The notes under the pieces are model-generated. The model was not told where the DNA came from. It saw nothing but the letters and a program-made list of their open reading frames with translations, and did not search any database. This document shows, piece by piece, positions 14,640-22,889 of a stretch of 32,885 bases of DNA (the first letter of the stretch is position 1; every line of letters starts with the position of its first letter). The position numbers and the translations under genes are program-made. The DNA is from Bacillus sp. J33 (GTDB taxonomy: Bacteria > Bacillota > Bacilli > Bacillales > Cytobacillaceae): the NCBI RefSeq assembly GCF_000518885.1, contig NZ_KI912519.1, positions 1 through 32,885 on the forward strand, given 5' to 3'.

Positions 14640-15549
14640 CGGTCTTCGGCGCATACCTAATGGTTATATCCTGCCGGACTGATTGAGAAGGAGGCACCTG
14701 GTACTCTATTTTTTCGCCGTTTACGTAAATTTCGGTTTGTGCTGAATTCCCCACTACAATGGAGGCTTCAGTCTCTTTTGAAAAATCGGCTTTTTGGCTC
14801 TTGGTGCCTGCCGTATCCAGCATTCCCTGAAAGAATGAATGTCCTTTGCCATTCTGGATACTTACCCATGTTTGACCGGTTGATACTATTTCAAGCTCAA
14901 ACTTGTCCGCATTTTTCAATTCATAAACCGTATTTTTGCCGCTTGATTCCACAACTGAAATTTCCTGCTTCGCTTCTTTCTCTTCAGCATTTCCATCAGC
15001 GGAATCATTTTCATCAGAAGATTCTTCCTGATCACCGGCTGACTCTTCCTTGCCATCTTCCTCTGCACCTTGCTCTTTAGCGAGATCCTCTGACTCTTCA
15101 ATGACTGTTTGCCCGTCTGTCCGATCTGCAGGCTTTTCGGCATCTTCCGTCTGTTCTTTACCCCCAAGGAAATTATAGAGGACTGCAATAGTGCCGACAA
15201 TAAAAATGCCAATCAGAATCTTCGGCAGTATATCAAATACCTTTGAAGTCCGGCCTGAAAGATCTTTTCTTGATTGAACACGAGATAGTTTCTCTGGTAT
15301 ATCATCGTTTAGGGCTGCAGGAATATCATTTTTGTATTGCTCAAAAATCTCTTCTGGTTCAATCCCCACTGCCTCAGCATATTGTTTGATAAATGCCCTG
15401 ATATAAAACTTGCCGGGCATCATGCTATAGTCGCCCTCTTCTATTCCCATTAAGTAGCGCTTTTGTATTTTAGTAACCTTCTGCAGGTCATCGAGGCTCA
15501 TGTCTTTAGCCAGACGCGCTTCTTTTAAACGATTACCTAGTTCTGTCAA
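14635..15549 (-). CDS. rodZ: RodZ (YmfM), cell-shape protein with HTH domain
   Basis: RodZ links the MreB cytoskeleton to the elongation machinery. The 304-aa protein has an N-terminal Cro/CI-type helix-turn-helix (about 1-70, LGNRLKEARLAKDMSLDDL) and a single membrane segment (about 107-127, LPKILIGIFIVGTIAVLYNF). A long acidic, low-complexity linker (about 130-195, rich in E, D, S) leads to an extracytoplasmic DUF4115 domain (about 215-300). Translation starts at a TTG at 15549, preceded by GGAAGG. It follows ymfK by 21 bp. The length agrees with the family, and the linker is the most variable part. It is unlikely to be a regulator despite the HTH, which in this family binds MreB. Confidence 0.92.
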   Translation of the reverse strand: MTELGNRLKEARLAKDMSLDDLQKVTKIQKRYLMGIEEGDYSMMPGKFYIRAFIKQYAEAVGIEPEEIFEQYKNDIPAALNDDIPEKLSRVQSRKDLSGRTSKVFDILPKILIGIFIVGTIAVLYNFLGGKEQTEDAEKPADRTDGQTVIEESEDLAKEQGAEEDGKEESAGDQEESSDENDSADGNAEEKEAKQEISVVESSGKNTVYELKNADKFELEIVSTGQTWVSIQNGKGHSFFQGMLDTAGTKSQKADFSKETEASIVVGNSAQTEIYVNGEKIEYQVPPSQSVRQDITIRYAPKTE

Positions 15550-15570
15550 TTTGCAACACCTTCCAACTTA

Positions 15571-16365
15571 CTAAAAATCAAAGCCTCCAAATTCGGATTC
15601 AGAGAACATGTTGTTCTTTTCCACTATGTCATATTTAATCTCTTCATCAGGATCGTGGCGGAGCTCAATTATATAATCGAAATCATTAAGGGAGTATTCT
15701 GTATTTTGCACAAAAATATCCGGATGCTCTACTACCTTTACTGCTGGAAGGCGCATAATTTCACGGACCAGCTGCCAATGACGCTCATTTGCTCGTCTGG
15801 TTGAGACAATTCCGTCTATTATGAACAAGTTATTTTCATTATATTCATCTTCAATCAGCTGGTTGCGGATCGTCTGCTTTAAGAGAGTGGATGAAACAAA
15901 TAGCCAGCGCTTATTCGCACAAACACTTGAAGCTACAATGGATTCTGTCTTGCCAACCCTTGGCATTCCCCTAATACCTATTAGCTTGTGCCCTTCCTGT
16001 TTAAATAATTCGGCCATAAAATCGACCAGCAGCCCTAGCTCGTCTCTGACAAACCGGAAAGTCTTTTTATCATCAGCATCCCTTTGGATATATCTTCCAT
16101 GACGCACAGCAAGACGGTCTCTGAGCTTTGGCTCACGAAGCTTGATCACTTTAATCGTATCCATTGTCTTGAGGATTGACTTTAGGCGTTCAATTTGTTC
16201 ATGGTCCTTAGCCAGAATCAGCAATCCTCTTCGCCCTTCATCTACACCATTAATTGTCACAATATTAATTGAAAGCATCCCCAACAGGGAAGAAATGTCA
16301 CCAAGCAAACCGGGACGGTTCTTTTGAATTTCATATTCTAAATACCATTCTGTTTTTTCCTCCAC
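15571..16365 (-). CDS. ymfK: YmfK, DUF3388 protein with ACT-like and P-loop-like segments
   Basis: This protein of unknown function is conserved in Bacillus next to rodZ. The 264-aa sequence starts with an ACT-like segment (about 5-80: EYEIQKNRPGLLGDISSLLG, then INIVTINGVDEGRRG), typical of small-molecule binding. It is followed by a Walker-A-like GIRGMPRVGKTES (about 129-141) and strand-like LFIIDGIVSTRR. It could therefore be a ligand-sensing NTP-binding protein, but no activity is known to me. Translation starts at GTG (16365), with AGGAGG eight bases before it. It begins the unit ymfK-rodZ-pgsA-cinA. I could not find a convincing promoter in the AT-rich 190 bp upstream. Confidence 0.85.
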   Translation of the reverse strand: MEEKTEWYLEYEIQKNRPGLLGDISSLLGMLSINIVTINGVDEGRRGLLILAKDHEQIERLKSILKTMDTIKVIKLREPKLRDRLAVRHGRYIQRDADDKKTFRFVRDELGLLVDFMAELFKQEGHKLIGIRGMPRVGKTESIVASSVCANKRWLFVSSTLLKQTIRNQLIEDEYNENNLFIIDGIVSTRRANERHWQLVREIMRLPAVKVVEHPDIFVQNTEYSLNDFDYIIELRHDPDEEIKYDIVEKNNMFSESEFGGFDF

Positions 16366-16554
16366 CAGAAAACCTCCTCCGGCATAAATGCGCCGTATGC
16401 GCTTTTTTATATTAAAAGATTACGAACAAAAACATCTATTATGTAAAATTTAAATAAGCATATCCCTAATTTTTCATCTAGATTCTATAATATATGATTT
16501 TTTATCAATATGAAAGGAAAAACCCGTCTGGTTTGGAAGGAATTCTTTCTGAGG

Positions 16555-16592
16555 AGAAACGAAAAAGAGAGGCAAATCCTCTCTTTTCGTGG
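16555..16592 (-). terminator. Intrinsic terminator after ymfJ
   Basis: ACGAAAAGAGAGG and CCTCTCTTTTTCGT pair on the minus strand around ATTTG, followed by TTCTCC. The A-rich and T-rich flanks of the stem make it a plausible terminator in either direction. Confidence 0.75.
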
Positions 16593-16608
16593 TGAGCTAT
16601 TTAAATTC

Positions 16609-16866
16609 TTATTGAGTGCCGTCGTTTTGAACGAGCTTGACCATCATATTCGCAATGGCATGCTGTTCCTCGGGGCTTGCTACAGACCAAAGATCAGCAA
16701 GAATTCTTTCCTGGTCATTCTTCGGCTGCACTTGCTTGGCTAAATAATCGCCGATTTGATAAGCAAGGTCATTTACAGTGTCCTTATTCATTCCTTGCTG
16801 CTGACCCTGCTGAAGACGATCTCCAAGGAAGTCTTTCCACTGCTGCCAGTTATCTAGTACAGACAT
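16609..16866 (-). CDS. ymfJ: YmfJ, DUF3243 family small protein
   Basis: An 85-aa cytoplasmic protein of unknown function (MSVLDNWQQWKDFLGDRLQQ at the start; helical, with DTVNDLAYQIGDYLAKQVQP and PEEQHAIANMMVKLVQND). It is present in many Bacillaceae, often between ymfI and ymfK as here. The frame runs 40 codons further upstream. The ATG at 16866 is chosen because AAAGGAGGC precedes it, and a TATAAT -10 (16895-16900, minus strand) would put the transcription start near 16888, inside the longer frame. It seems to be its own short transcription unit, ended by the terminator at 16555-16592. Confidence 0.88.
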   Translation of the reverse strand: MSVLDNWQQWKDFLGDRLQQGQQQGMNKDTVNDLAYQIGDYLAKQVQPKNDQERILADLWSVASPEEQHAIANMMVKLVQNDGTQ

Positions 16867-16894
16867 AATTTTTGCCTCCTTTAAATGTTGTACA

Positions 16895-16900
16895 ATTATA
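16895..16900 (-). promoter_or_regulatory. -10 element of ymfJ
   Basis: TATAAT on the minus strand, about 22 bp ahead of the ribosome site; the -35 at 17 bp spacing (TTTATT) is poor. It helps to decide the ymfJ start. Confidence 0.5.
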
Positions 16901-17016
16901 TTGTGCTTAGGGGCTAAATAAAATATGCATGTACAAATATCCTTAAGACAAAAAATATGTGACACTTCCTTGAACAATAGCACCAAGCACCTATATATGT
17001 ATAAGTGCCTTGTACC

Positions 17017-17739
17017 CTATGTGTACCATCCCCCATTAACGGCGAGGACCTGGCCCGTAATATAGGCGGCTTTGTCTGATAACAGAAAAGAAACGGAGTT
17101 GGCGATGTCATCAGGCAGAGCAAGCCTGCCCATTGGGATTTCACATTTGACTGCTTCAAGTTCTTCTTCCGTGAAATCATTGAGCATGGCAGTCTGAACC
17201 GCTCCAGGGGCAACCGCATTGACTCTTATGCCATTCAGGGCCACTTCTTTGCCCAAAGCTTTTACAAAGGCGATTTGGGCGCCTTTGGCTGTTGAATAAG
17301 CCACTTCGCATGCAGCGCCCGTCTGGCCCCAAATGGATGATATGACCACAATATTTCCGCAGCCCTTCGAGAGGAGCTTGGGGAGGAGCTCTTTTGTCAG
17401 CAGAAGAGGCGCCGTTACATGAAGATTCATCAGTGTTTCTGTTTCATTTTCCGTAAGTTCCGTAAGCAGGCCATATTGGGGTGACCCGCTATTATGGACG
17501 ATGGCGTCAAGCGAAAAGATATGTTCCGCAACTTTTTTATAGCCCTCTTTTTCAGCTAAGTTTGCCTGTATCGGCATGTATTCGCCGCCAAACTCCACCA
17601 GACTCTCCAGAAGCTTATCAACCGCCTGCCGGTTCTGATTGTAATGCAGATATAACGAATAGCCTTCCTCTGCCAGCTTAAGGCTAATTGCTTGGCCTAT
17701 TCCTCCGCTGGCTCCTGTTACTAAAGCAAATTTCTTCAT
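17017..17739 (-). CDS. ymfI: YmfI, short-chain dehydrogenase/reductase
   Basis: The 240-aa SDR oxidoreductase resembles 3-oxoacyl-ACP reductases. The nucleotide site is TGASGGIG (about 8-15). The catalytic set is ISSIWGQ (Ser) and AYSTAKGAQ (Tyr, Lys, about 152-156), followed by NAVAPGAVQTAM and the C-terminal NGGWYT. The substrate is unknown; YmfI is conserved beside the ymfF-ymfH pair. I start at the ATG at 17739 (after CGGAGTGTGTGGA) since the extra 23 codons upstream run into the ymfH terminator. A hairpin near 16985-17011 follows the stop but has no T-run. No promoter was seen in the 70 bp up to ymfH, so it may rely on read-through. Confidence 0.9.
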   Translation of the reverse strand: MKKFALVTGASGGIGQAISLKLAEEGYSLYLHYNQNRQAVDKLLESLVEFGGEYMPIQANLAEKEGYKKVAEHIFSLDAIVHNSGSPQYGLLTELTENETETLMNLHVTAPLLLTKELLPKLLSKGCGNIVVISSIWGQTGAACEVAYSTAKGAQIAFVKALGKEVALNGIRVNAVAPGAVQTAMLNDFTEEELEAVKCEIPMGRLALPDDIANSVSFLLSDKAAYITGQVLAVNGGWYT

Positions 17740-17766
17740 TCCACACACTCCGTCACTTATGCTGCC

Positions 17767-17801
17767 AATAAAAAGCAAAGCGCCAAAATCGGCGCTCTGC
17801 T
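17767..17801 (-). terminator. Intrinsic terminator between ymfH and ymfI
   Basis: On the minus strand AGCAGAGCGCC and GGCGCTTTGCT form an 11-bp stem with one mismatch around GATTTT, followed by TTTTATTGG. It separates ymfF-ymfH from ymfI despite the 71-bp gap. Confidence 0.85.
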
Positions 17802-17810
17802 GCAGCATAA

Positions 17811-19100
17811 CTATTTCTTAGGCACAACCTGGCAAACTGTAAAACGGTCTTCGCTTATTAAATTCCCGGCTGCGTTTTCCACATCATCAAGTGTAATGCT
17901 TTCAAGTGTAGGGACTACATCAAATAAGTCCATTTCATTAAAAGCATATCTTGTAAATTGGTTGGCAATATATTCAGGTGAATTAACAGAGCGAAGAAAT
18001 GCACCAATTTTTTTCTTTTTTGTCCGGTCCAGCGTTTCCTGGGAGATAGCCCCTTTTTCTTTGGCCTCCAAGAGCATGTTTTGCAGAACTTCCGCCAGGC
18101 GGTCTGGATCATTTGTATCTCCGCCCACCATAGCAAAGCCAAAGCCTTGCTCCTGGGTATAATCATAAGAGAAGGTATCATCAATCAAACCTTCATTATA
18201 AAGGGAGCTATAATGGTCGGAGCTTTTGCCAAACAGGATATCCAGCAAAACATTAACACTTAGCTCATTCTTCAGCATTTCCCTGCCTGTTTGATTTACG
18301 TTTTTGCTTTTGACTCCAACAAGGCATTTGGAGGTCTGGACATTCATCTCCAGAATTTTCTTTTTCTCAGCCGCTTCCATTGGCTCTTCATCAAACTGGC
18401 GTTTTATCTCAGGCTGTTCCTTGTATTCCTTCTTGTTCTGGTTGTCCTTCACCAATTTCATGGTTTGCTCCGGATCAACCGGGCCGACTATGAACAAGAG
18501 CATGTTGCTTGGATGATAGAAGGTTTCATAGCATTCGTACAGCATATCCTTTGTGATATGCGAAATCGATTCAATCGTGCCCGCAATGTCGATTTTCACC
18601 GGGTGGTTCTTATACATATTTTCAATTAAGCCAAAATATAAGCGCCAATCCGGATTATCATCATACATGGTGATTTCCTGGCCAATGATCCCCTTTTCTT
18701 TCTCAACCGTCTTTTCTGTAAAGTAAGGCTCCTGGACAAAATCGAGCAAGGTATCAAGATTCTGTTCCACATTCGATGTACTGGAGAATAAGTATGCTGT
18801 TCTCGTAAATGAGGTAAAGGCATTGGCGGATGCACCTTGCTTGCTGAACTGCTGAAACACATCCCCATCTTCCTTTTCAAAAAGCTTATGCTCCAAAAAG
18901 TGCGCGATGCCATCAGGAACCTTGACAAATTCCTCTTTTCCCGGCGGCAAGAAATGGTTATCAATTGAACCATATTTCGTTGTAAAAGTGGCATAGGTCT
19001 TGTTGAATCCTTTTTTCGGCAGAATATATACATCCAGCCCATTGCCCAGCTTTTCATAGTACATTTCTTCCTGCAGCTGATCAAAAGTGATTTTTTCCAT
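17811..19100 (-). CDS. ymfH: YmfH, M16-family zinc peptidase (active partner)
   Basis: This 429-aa pitrilysin-type metallopeptidase-like protein has the inverted zinc motif HFLEHKLFE (HxxEH, near 67-71) and the downstream acidic ligand region typical of M16 active subunits (VEKEKGIIGQEITMYDDNPD, about 133-152). The C-terminal half is an M16C inactive-type domain (SSLYNEGLIDDTFSYDYTQE). There is no signal peptide, so it is cytoplasmic. Together with YmfF it probably makes a heterodimeric peptidase; this resembles the bacteriocin-processing M16 pairs, but no substrate is known. Its ATG shares one base with the ymfF stop (TAATG), so the pair is translationally coupled. AGGAGG lies 11 bp upstream. 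Confidence 0.9.
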   Translation of the reverse strand: MEKITFDQLQEEMYYEKLGNGLDVYILPKKGFNKTYATFTTKYGSIDNHFLPPGKEEFVKVPDGIAHFLEHKLFEKEDGDVFQQFSKQGASANAFTSFTRTAYLFSSTSNVEQNLDTLLDFVQEPYFTEKTVEKEKGIIGQEITMYDDNPDWRLYFGLIENMYKNHPVKIDIAGTIESISHITKDMLYECYETFYHPSNMLLFIVGPVDPEQTMKLVKDNQNKKEYKEQPEIKRQFDEEPMEAAEKKKILEMNVQTSKCLVGVKSKNVNQTGREMLKNELSVNVLLDILFGKSSDHYSSLYNEGLIDDTFSYDYTQEQGFGFAMVGGDTNDPDRLAEVLQNMLLEAKEKGAISQETLDRTKKKKIGAFLRSVNSPEYIANQFTRYAFNEMDLFDVVPTLESITLDDVENAAGNLISEDRFTVCQVVPKK

Positions 19101-20380
19101 TACTTGCCCGCCTCCTTTCCTGTTAGGAAATACACTGTATCTAAGCTGACCTTTTTGGCAACTTCAGCAATTTCTTCACTCGTCACTTTATCCATTTCTT
19201 CCATCCAAGTTTGAAGGGTTATGTCTTTTCCGGATACGACATTATGATATAATACTTCAACAATTCCCCGGGCAGTATCGACAGTTTCAAGGAGCTGATT
19301 TTTAATAACGGCTTTGGTCTGTTCAATTTCTTGTTCAGTAAAATCACCGTTTTTCATTGCTTCCAGCTGTTCTTTAATTATCGTCACAGCCTGGTCATAA
19401 TTTTTATTATCAATCCCGGACATAACCATCATTAAGCCTTTATGGCTTTCAAGCCGGCTAGCTACATAATACGCCAGGCTTGCTTTTTCACGGACATTCA
19501 AGAACAGCTTGGAATGTGAAAACCCTCCGAAAATCCCGTTAAAAACCTGCAGGGCATAGTAATCAGAATCACCGTACACCACATTCGTACGATAGCCAAT
19601 ATTTAATTTCCCTTGTTTAACATCCTGCTCTTCTCTGACCTCGTTTACACCATCTTTGCTATTTCCTGATATAGAAGCGGATGACTGAGGGGTCCTTTCA
19701 TCAAATGATAAAAGTTCACCCGCATAGGATTCTGCATCGGCTTCATTCACATCGCCTATTATATACAAATCGAGTTCATCCTGTGAAAGTGCATGCTGAT
19801 AATATTGATACAAACGTTCAGGGGTGATCTGATCAACATCTTCTTTGCTTCCATGAACATGCAATTCATAAGGCTCTCCCTTGCACATTTCCTGTACCAG
19901 CCTGAAATTGGAATAGCGCATTTTATCATCATAGACAGATTGAATTCGCTGTTTGAGAGTTCTTTTTTCCTTCTCTACCGTTTCTTTATCAAAAGCATTT
20001 CCCTGCACATTTGGCCTGGTTAAGATGTCAGATAAAAATTGAAATGCCTTTTTCAAAAGGGGCGTATTGTCAGAAAGAAATTTCTCATTTGCAATTTCAA
20101 CCGAAATCGTAATGACATGGTATTCCCCTTTCTTGGCAAGGTCCACAAACAGGGTTGCGCCATACAACTCATCTAGATAAGAACGAAGCTTGCCAGTAGT
20201 CGGGTAAGCTTGGCTGTTGCTTTGCAGGACATGCGGCAAAAGCGATCTGAGCGTTACTGTTTCCTTATTAAGCGGAGCTTTCATTTTCCAGACTAAAGTA
20301 TTGGTTTTATATTTTTCTGTTTTTACAACATGCAGATTATAGCCGTTCATTGCTTTTACCGATTCAGAAATTATATCCAT
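19100..20380 (-). CDS. ymfF: YmfF, M16-family peptidase-like protein (non-catalytic partner)
   Basis: The 426-aa M16 homologue sits upstream of ymfH. Where active M16 proteins have HxxEH, this one reads LRSLLPHVLQSNSQAYPTTG, so it lacks the zinc site and should act as the non-catalytic half of the clamp. The C-terminal half keeps the family pattern (FNGIFGGFSHSKLFLNVREK, SLAYYVASRLESHKG). I take the ATG at 20380, preceded by GGAGGAAACCAA, rather than the frame start 25 codons upstream; this also matches the length of the B. subtilis protein. It overlaps ymfH by one base. No promoter could be fixed with confidence. Confidence 0.9.
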   Translation of the reverse strand: MDIISESVKAMNGYNLHVVKTEKYKTNTLVWKMKAPLNKETVTLRSLLPHVLQSNSQAYPTTGKLRSYLDELYGATLFVDLAKKGEYHVITISVEIANEKFLSDNTPLLKKAFQFLSDILTRPNVQGNAFDKETVEKEKRTLKQRIQSVYDDKMRYSNFRLVQEMCKGEPYELHVHGSKEDVDQITPERLYQYYQHALSQDELDLYIIGDVNEADAESYAGELLSFDERTPQSSASISGNSKDGVNEVREEQDVKQGKLNIGYRTNVVYGDSDYYALQVFNGIFGGFSHSKLFLNVREKASLAYYVASRLESHKGLMMVMSGIDNKNYDQAVTIIKEQLEAMKNGDFTEQEIEQTKAVIKNQLLETVDTARGIVEVLYHNVVSGKDITLQTWMEEMDKVTSEEIAEVAKKVSLDTVYFLTGKEAGK

Positions 20381-20626
20381 TTGGTTTCCTCCTGTCGATA
20401 TATTGAAAAGTCCATAGCTGTCAATACTACTGCGGTGAAAGTACGTCCTAATCACTATGTAAACATTTTGGTGCTAATTTCTATAATCTCCTTTGTTTTA
20501 AATCATATTCTTACTATAACTTGCCCTATTTCATTATTTCAAGTTATTGGTTATACTGGAAGCCTTATATTTAGGAAGTACACAAAAAAAACCCCATTCG
20601 AAAGGGATTTCCCCCTCCATTTATAA

Positions 20627-20840
20627 AGGCTGTTCGTAAAGTTTGTTGCTTTTTTACGGCCAACCAAGGTTTCCAACTGAATTGATTGCAGCGAAGGCAC
20701 TTGATCCTCGAAAATGCATTCGCATTTTCCTGCGGCGAGGTGTTTATTCAGGGATGCTTTTCCAACGTCCTGGAGCGGAAATCAACAGGCAAGTTTAACA
20801 GAGCCTATTAATAAAAATAACAATTTATGAGAAAGAGCTT
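20627..20840 (-). mobile_element. MITE-like element, long form with repeat core
   Basis: The ends match the element at 7781-7876 in reverse orientation: AGGCTGTTCGTAAAGTTTGT at 20627 and, read from 20840 inward, AAGCTCTTTCTCATAAATTG. The interior contains TTGATTGCAGCGAAGGCAC (20682-20700), the hairpin GAAAATGC/GCATTTTC (near 20710-20729), GCGGCGAGGTGTTTATTCAG and GGAGCGGAAATCAACAGG (20772-20789), so the GC-rich repeat core is nested within the TIRs. No frame encodes a transposase. The nupQ terminator directly follows its right end. Confidence 0.6.
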
Positions 20841-20843
20841 CAT

Positions 20844-20877
20844 AAAAAAGCCCCATTTCCAAAGAAATGAGGCCCTT
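20844..20877 (-). terminator. Intrinsic terminator after nupQ
   Basis: On the minus strand GCCTCATTTC and GAAATGGGGC pair around TTTG (one wobble) and are followed by TTTTTTATG. It ends the nup operon. Confidence 0.9.
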
Positions 20878-20882
20878 TTAGT

Positions 20883-21842
20883 TTATCGTTTTCCTTTAAT
20901 ATACGGAGTACCTGAAGCCTTTGGAGCATCGGCACGTCCAATGAATCCTGTTAACGCAAGGATGGTCAGTACATACGGCGCAATAAGAAGATACACATTT
21001 GGAATGTTCTCAAGGAATGGCAGACTTGAACCGATGATGCTTAAGCTCTGCGCAAATCCGAAGAATAATGCGGCCCCCATAACTCCAAGCGGATGCCATT
21101 TACCGAAAATCAATGCCGCCAGCGCCATAAAACCTTGTCCGCTGATTGTAGCATGCCCGAAATCTGAAGAGATGGATTGTGCATATACTCCCCCTCCAAT
21201 TCCTGCAAGTGCACCGGAAATAAGAACACCGATATATCGCATTCTTGTAACATTGATCCCCATTGTATCCGCAGCCATTGGGTGTTCACCCACCGCACGC
21301 AATCTAAGGCCGAATGGAGTCTTAAACATTACAAACCAGGCAATGAATGCAACTGCAAGCGCTACAAACGATGTATAATACGTGTTTGAGAATAAAAGCT
21401 TACCGATAACCGGAATATCGCTTAAATACGGAATATCAATTTTGCTGAAACCTTTTTGAATAATATCTGTCTGGCCTTTTCCATAAATGAACTTAACCAG
21501 GAATAGGGCAGCTCCAATTGCAAGGAGGTTAATGGCAACCCCTGATACTACCTGGTCTGCTCTGAATGTAATGGACGCAACCGCGTGCAAGATGGACAGC
21601 AGTGCCCCTACAGCCATCGCAGCAAGAAGGGCAATCCAAGGCGTCCAGCTTCCAAGTACATCTACAAATGTAAGGTTAAAAACAATAGCGGTGAAAGCTC
21701 CAATAACCATCAAGCCTTCCAAACCGATATTAACTACACCAGAGCTTTCCGAAAAGTTTCCGCCCAATCCAGTGAAAATAAGCGGAGCTGCCCAAAGTAA
21801 TGTTGAAGGGATGACAATTAATAAAATTTCCATTAAGCCCAC
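20883..21842 (-). CDS. nupQ: Nucleoside ABC transporter permease (NupQ/YufQ type)
   Basis: The 319-aa inner-membrane subunit belongs to the branched-chain permease superfamily (BPD_transp_2), with about eight to ten hydrophobic segments. The conserved cytoplasmic loop FGLRLRAVGEHPMAADTMGI (about 180-200), followed by RMRYIGVLISGALAGIGGG, contacts the ATPase. It pairs with nupP to form the channel. The GTG start at 21842 abuts the nupP stop (TAAGTG) and has GGGGGTGAA at good spacing; an ATG three codons later is possible. Last gene of the operon, followed by a clear terminator. The symbol follows the B. subtilis guanosine importer; the exact nucleoside is inferred. Confidence 0.88.
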   Translation of the reverse strand: MGLMEILLIVIPSTLLWAAPLIFTGLGGNFSESSGVVNIGLEGLMVIGAFTAIVFNLTFVDVLGSWTPWIALLAAMAVGALLSILHAVASITFRADQVVSGVAINLLAIGAALFLVKFIYGKGQTDIIQKGFSKIDIPYLSDIPVIGKLLFSNTYYTSFVALAVAFIAWFVMFKTPFGLRLRAVGEHPMAADTMGINVTRMRYIGVLISGALAGIGGGVYAQSISSDFGHATISGQGFMALAALIFGKWHPLGVMGAALFFGFAQSLSIIGSSLPFLENIPNVYLLIAPYVLTILALTGFIGRADAPKASGTPYIKGKR

Positions 21843-22889
21843 TTACTTCACCCCCTTTTTGCTGATACGGTCAATAAAGATGCGAATCATGTAGCTCGCA
21901 GCTACGAAGAAAACGATAAGAGCAATAATTATATCAACCAATTCGTTCGGAACTCCTGCTTCAAGAGGCATATTCAATGCCCCGACTTTTAAGCTTCCAA
22001 ACAGCAATGCTGCAAAAATGATGCCAATTGGCCCATTTCCGCCAAGAAGCGCAACGGCGATCCCGTCAAATCCAACCCCCGTGAATCCGCCTTTAATTGC
22101 TGCGTAACCAAATGTCCCCAGCCCTTCCATAGCTCCTGCAAGTCCTGCAAAGGCGCCTGAAATAACCATAGAAAGTATGATGTTTTGGCTTACGTTCATC
22201 CCTGCATATTCGGAAGCATGCTGGTTGAAGCCAACTGCACGCAATTCGTATCCCTTTGAAGTTTTTTCTAATAGGAACCACATCAAAAATACACAAGCTA
22301 AGGCAACTAATATTCCCCAGTGGAGACGTGAGTAATCCGTTAATCCCTCAAGAAAAGGTGAACGCAAAGATGATGAGTCTGCAATCATTTCTGTACGGTC
22401 GCTCTTTTCTGAAAGAACTGTACGGATAATGTAGTTCGTTACATGCAACGCAACATAGTTCATCATGATGGTAACGATTACCTCATGGACCTTGAACTTC
22501 GCTTTCAGCAAGCCAGGGATAAATGCCCAAAAAGCACCTGCTGCGGCCGCTGCCAGGACTGCAAGCGGGAGATGAATAGCCTTTGGAAGATCAAAAGCAA
22601 CACCAACCCAAACGGCTGCTAGCCACCCTACGATCAGCTGTCCTTCAACCCCAATGTTAAATAGTCCTGTCCGGAATGCAAATGCAACAGCCAGCCCGGC
22701 TAAAATATATGGAGTAACCTGCCTTATCACTTCACCAGTATAGTAGATTTCACCAAATGCACCGTTCCAAAGGGCAGTAAATGCTGATCCAGCATTATAC
22801 CCTGTTGCAATCATGATGATGGTACCGACGAGTACGCCGAGCAGAACGGCAACTAGAGGTACGAGTATATTTTTCATGCGATTAGACAT
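21843..22889 (-). CDS. nupP: Nucleoside ABC transporter permease (NupP/YufP type)
   Basis: The 348-aa polytopic membrane protein is the second channel subunit of the nucleoside importer. Like NupQ it carries the superfamily loop SKGYELRAVGFNQHASEYAGM (about 211-231), then SMVISGAFAGLAGAMEGLG, and hydrophobic helices throughout (for example LVPLVAVLLGVLVGTIIMIA at the N-terminus). Its ATG is 8 bp inside nupO and is served by GGGAGGCG, so translation is coupled. The order nupO-nupP-nupQ is that of B. subtilis yufOPQ. Confidence 0.9.
   Translation of the reverse strand: MSNRMKNILVPLVAVLLGVLVGTIIMIATGYNAGSAFTALWNGAFGEIYYTGEVIRQVTPYILAGLAVAFAFRTGLFNIGVEGQLIVGWLAAVWVGVAFDLPKAIHLPLAVLAAAAAGAFWAFIPGLLKAKFKVHEVIVTIMMNYVALHVTNYIIRTVLSEKSDRTEMIADSSSLRSPFLEGLTDYSRLHWGILVALACVFLMWFLLEKTSKGYELRAVGFNQHASEYAGMNVSQNIILSMVISGAFAGLAGAMEGLGTFGYAAIKGGFTGVGFDGIAVALLGGNGPIGIIFAALLFGSLKVGALNMPLEAGVPNELVDIIIALIVFFVAASYMIRIFIDRISKKGVK

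Larger units (their letters stand above)
20381..20882. other. Intergenic region between nupQ and ymfF
   Basis: 502 bp without a gene. It holds the nupQ terminator (20844-20877), a 214-bp MITE-like element (20627-20840), eight A with a weak hairpin (20583-20605; reads as CCC...GGG plus eight T on the minus strand) and the ymfF upstream region. The plus-strand frames here are not credible. Confidence 0.6.

Noticed and set aside
14916..15212. 98-codon frame inside rodZ
   Set aside because: It is a shifted-frame shadow of the acidic low-complexity linker of rodZ.
20397..20424. TTGACA / TATATC with 16-bp spacing as a ymfF promoter
   Set aside because: The start site would fall in the ribosome site of ymfF only about 10 nt before the ATG, leaving almost no leader.
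20583..20605. Second terminator between nupQ and ymfF
   Set aside because: The eight T on the minus strand are preceded only by a short mismatched stem, and a much better nupQ terminator lies at 20844-20877.
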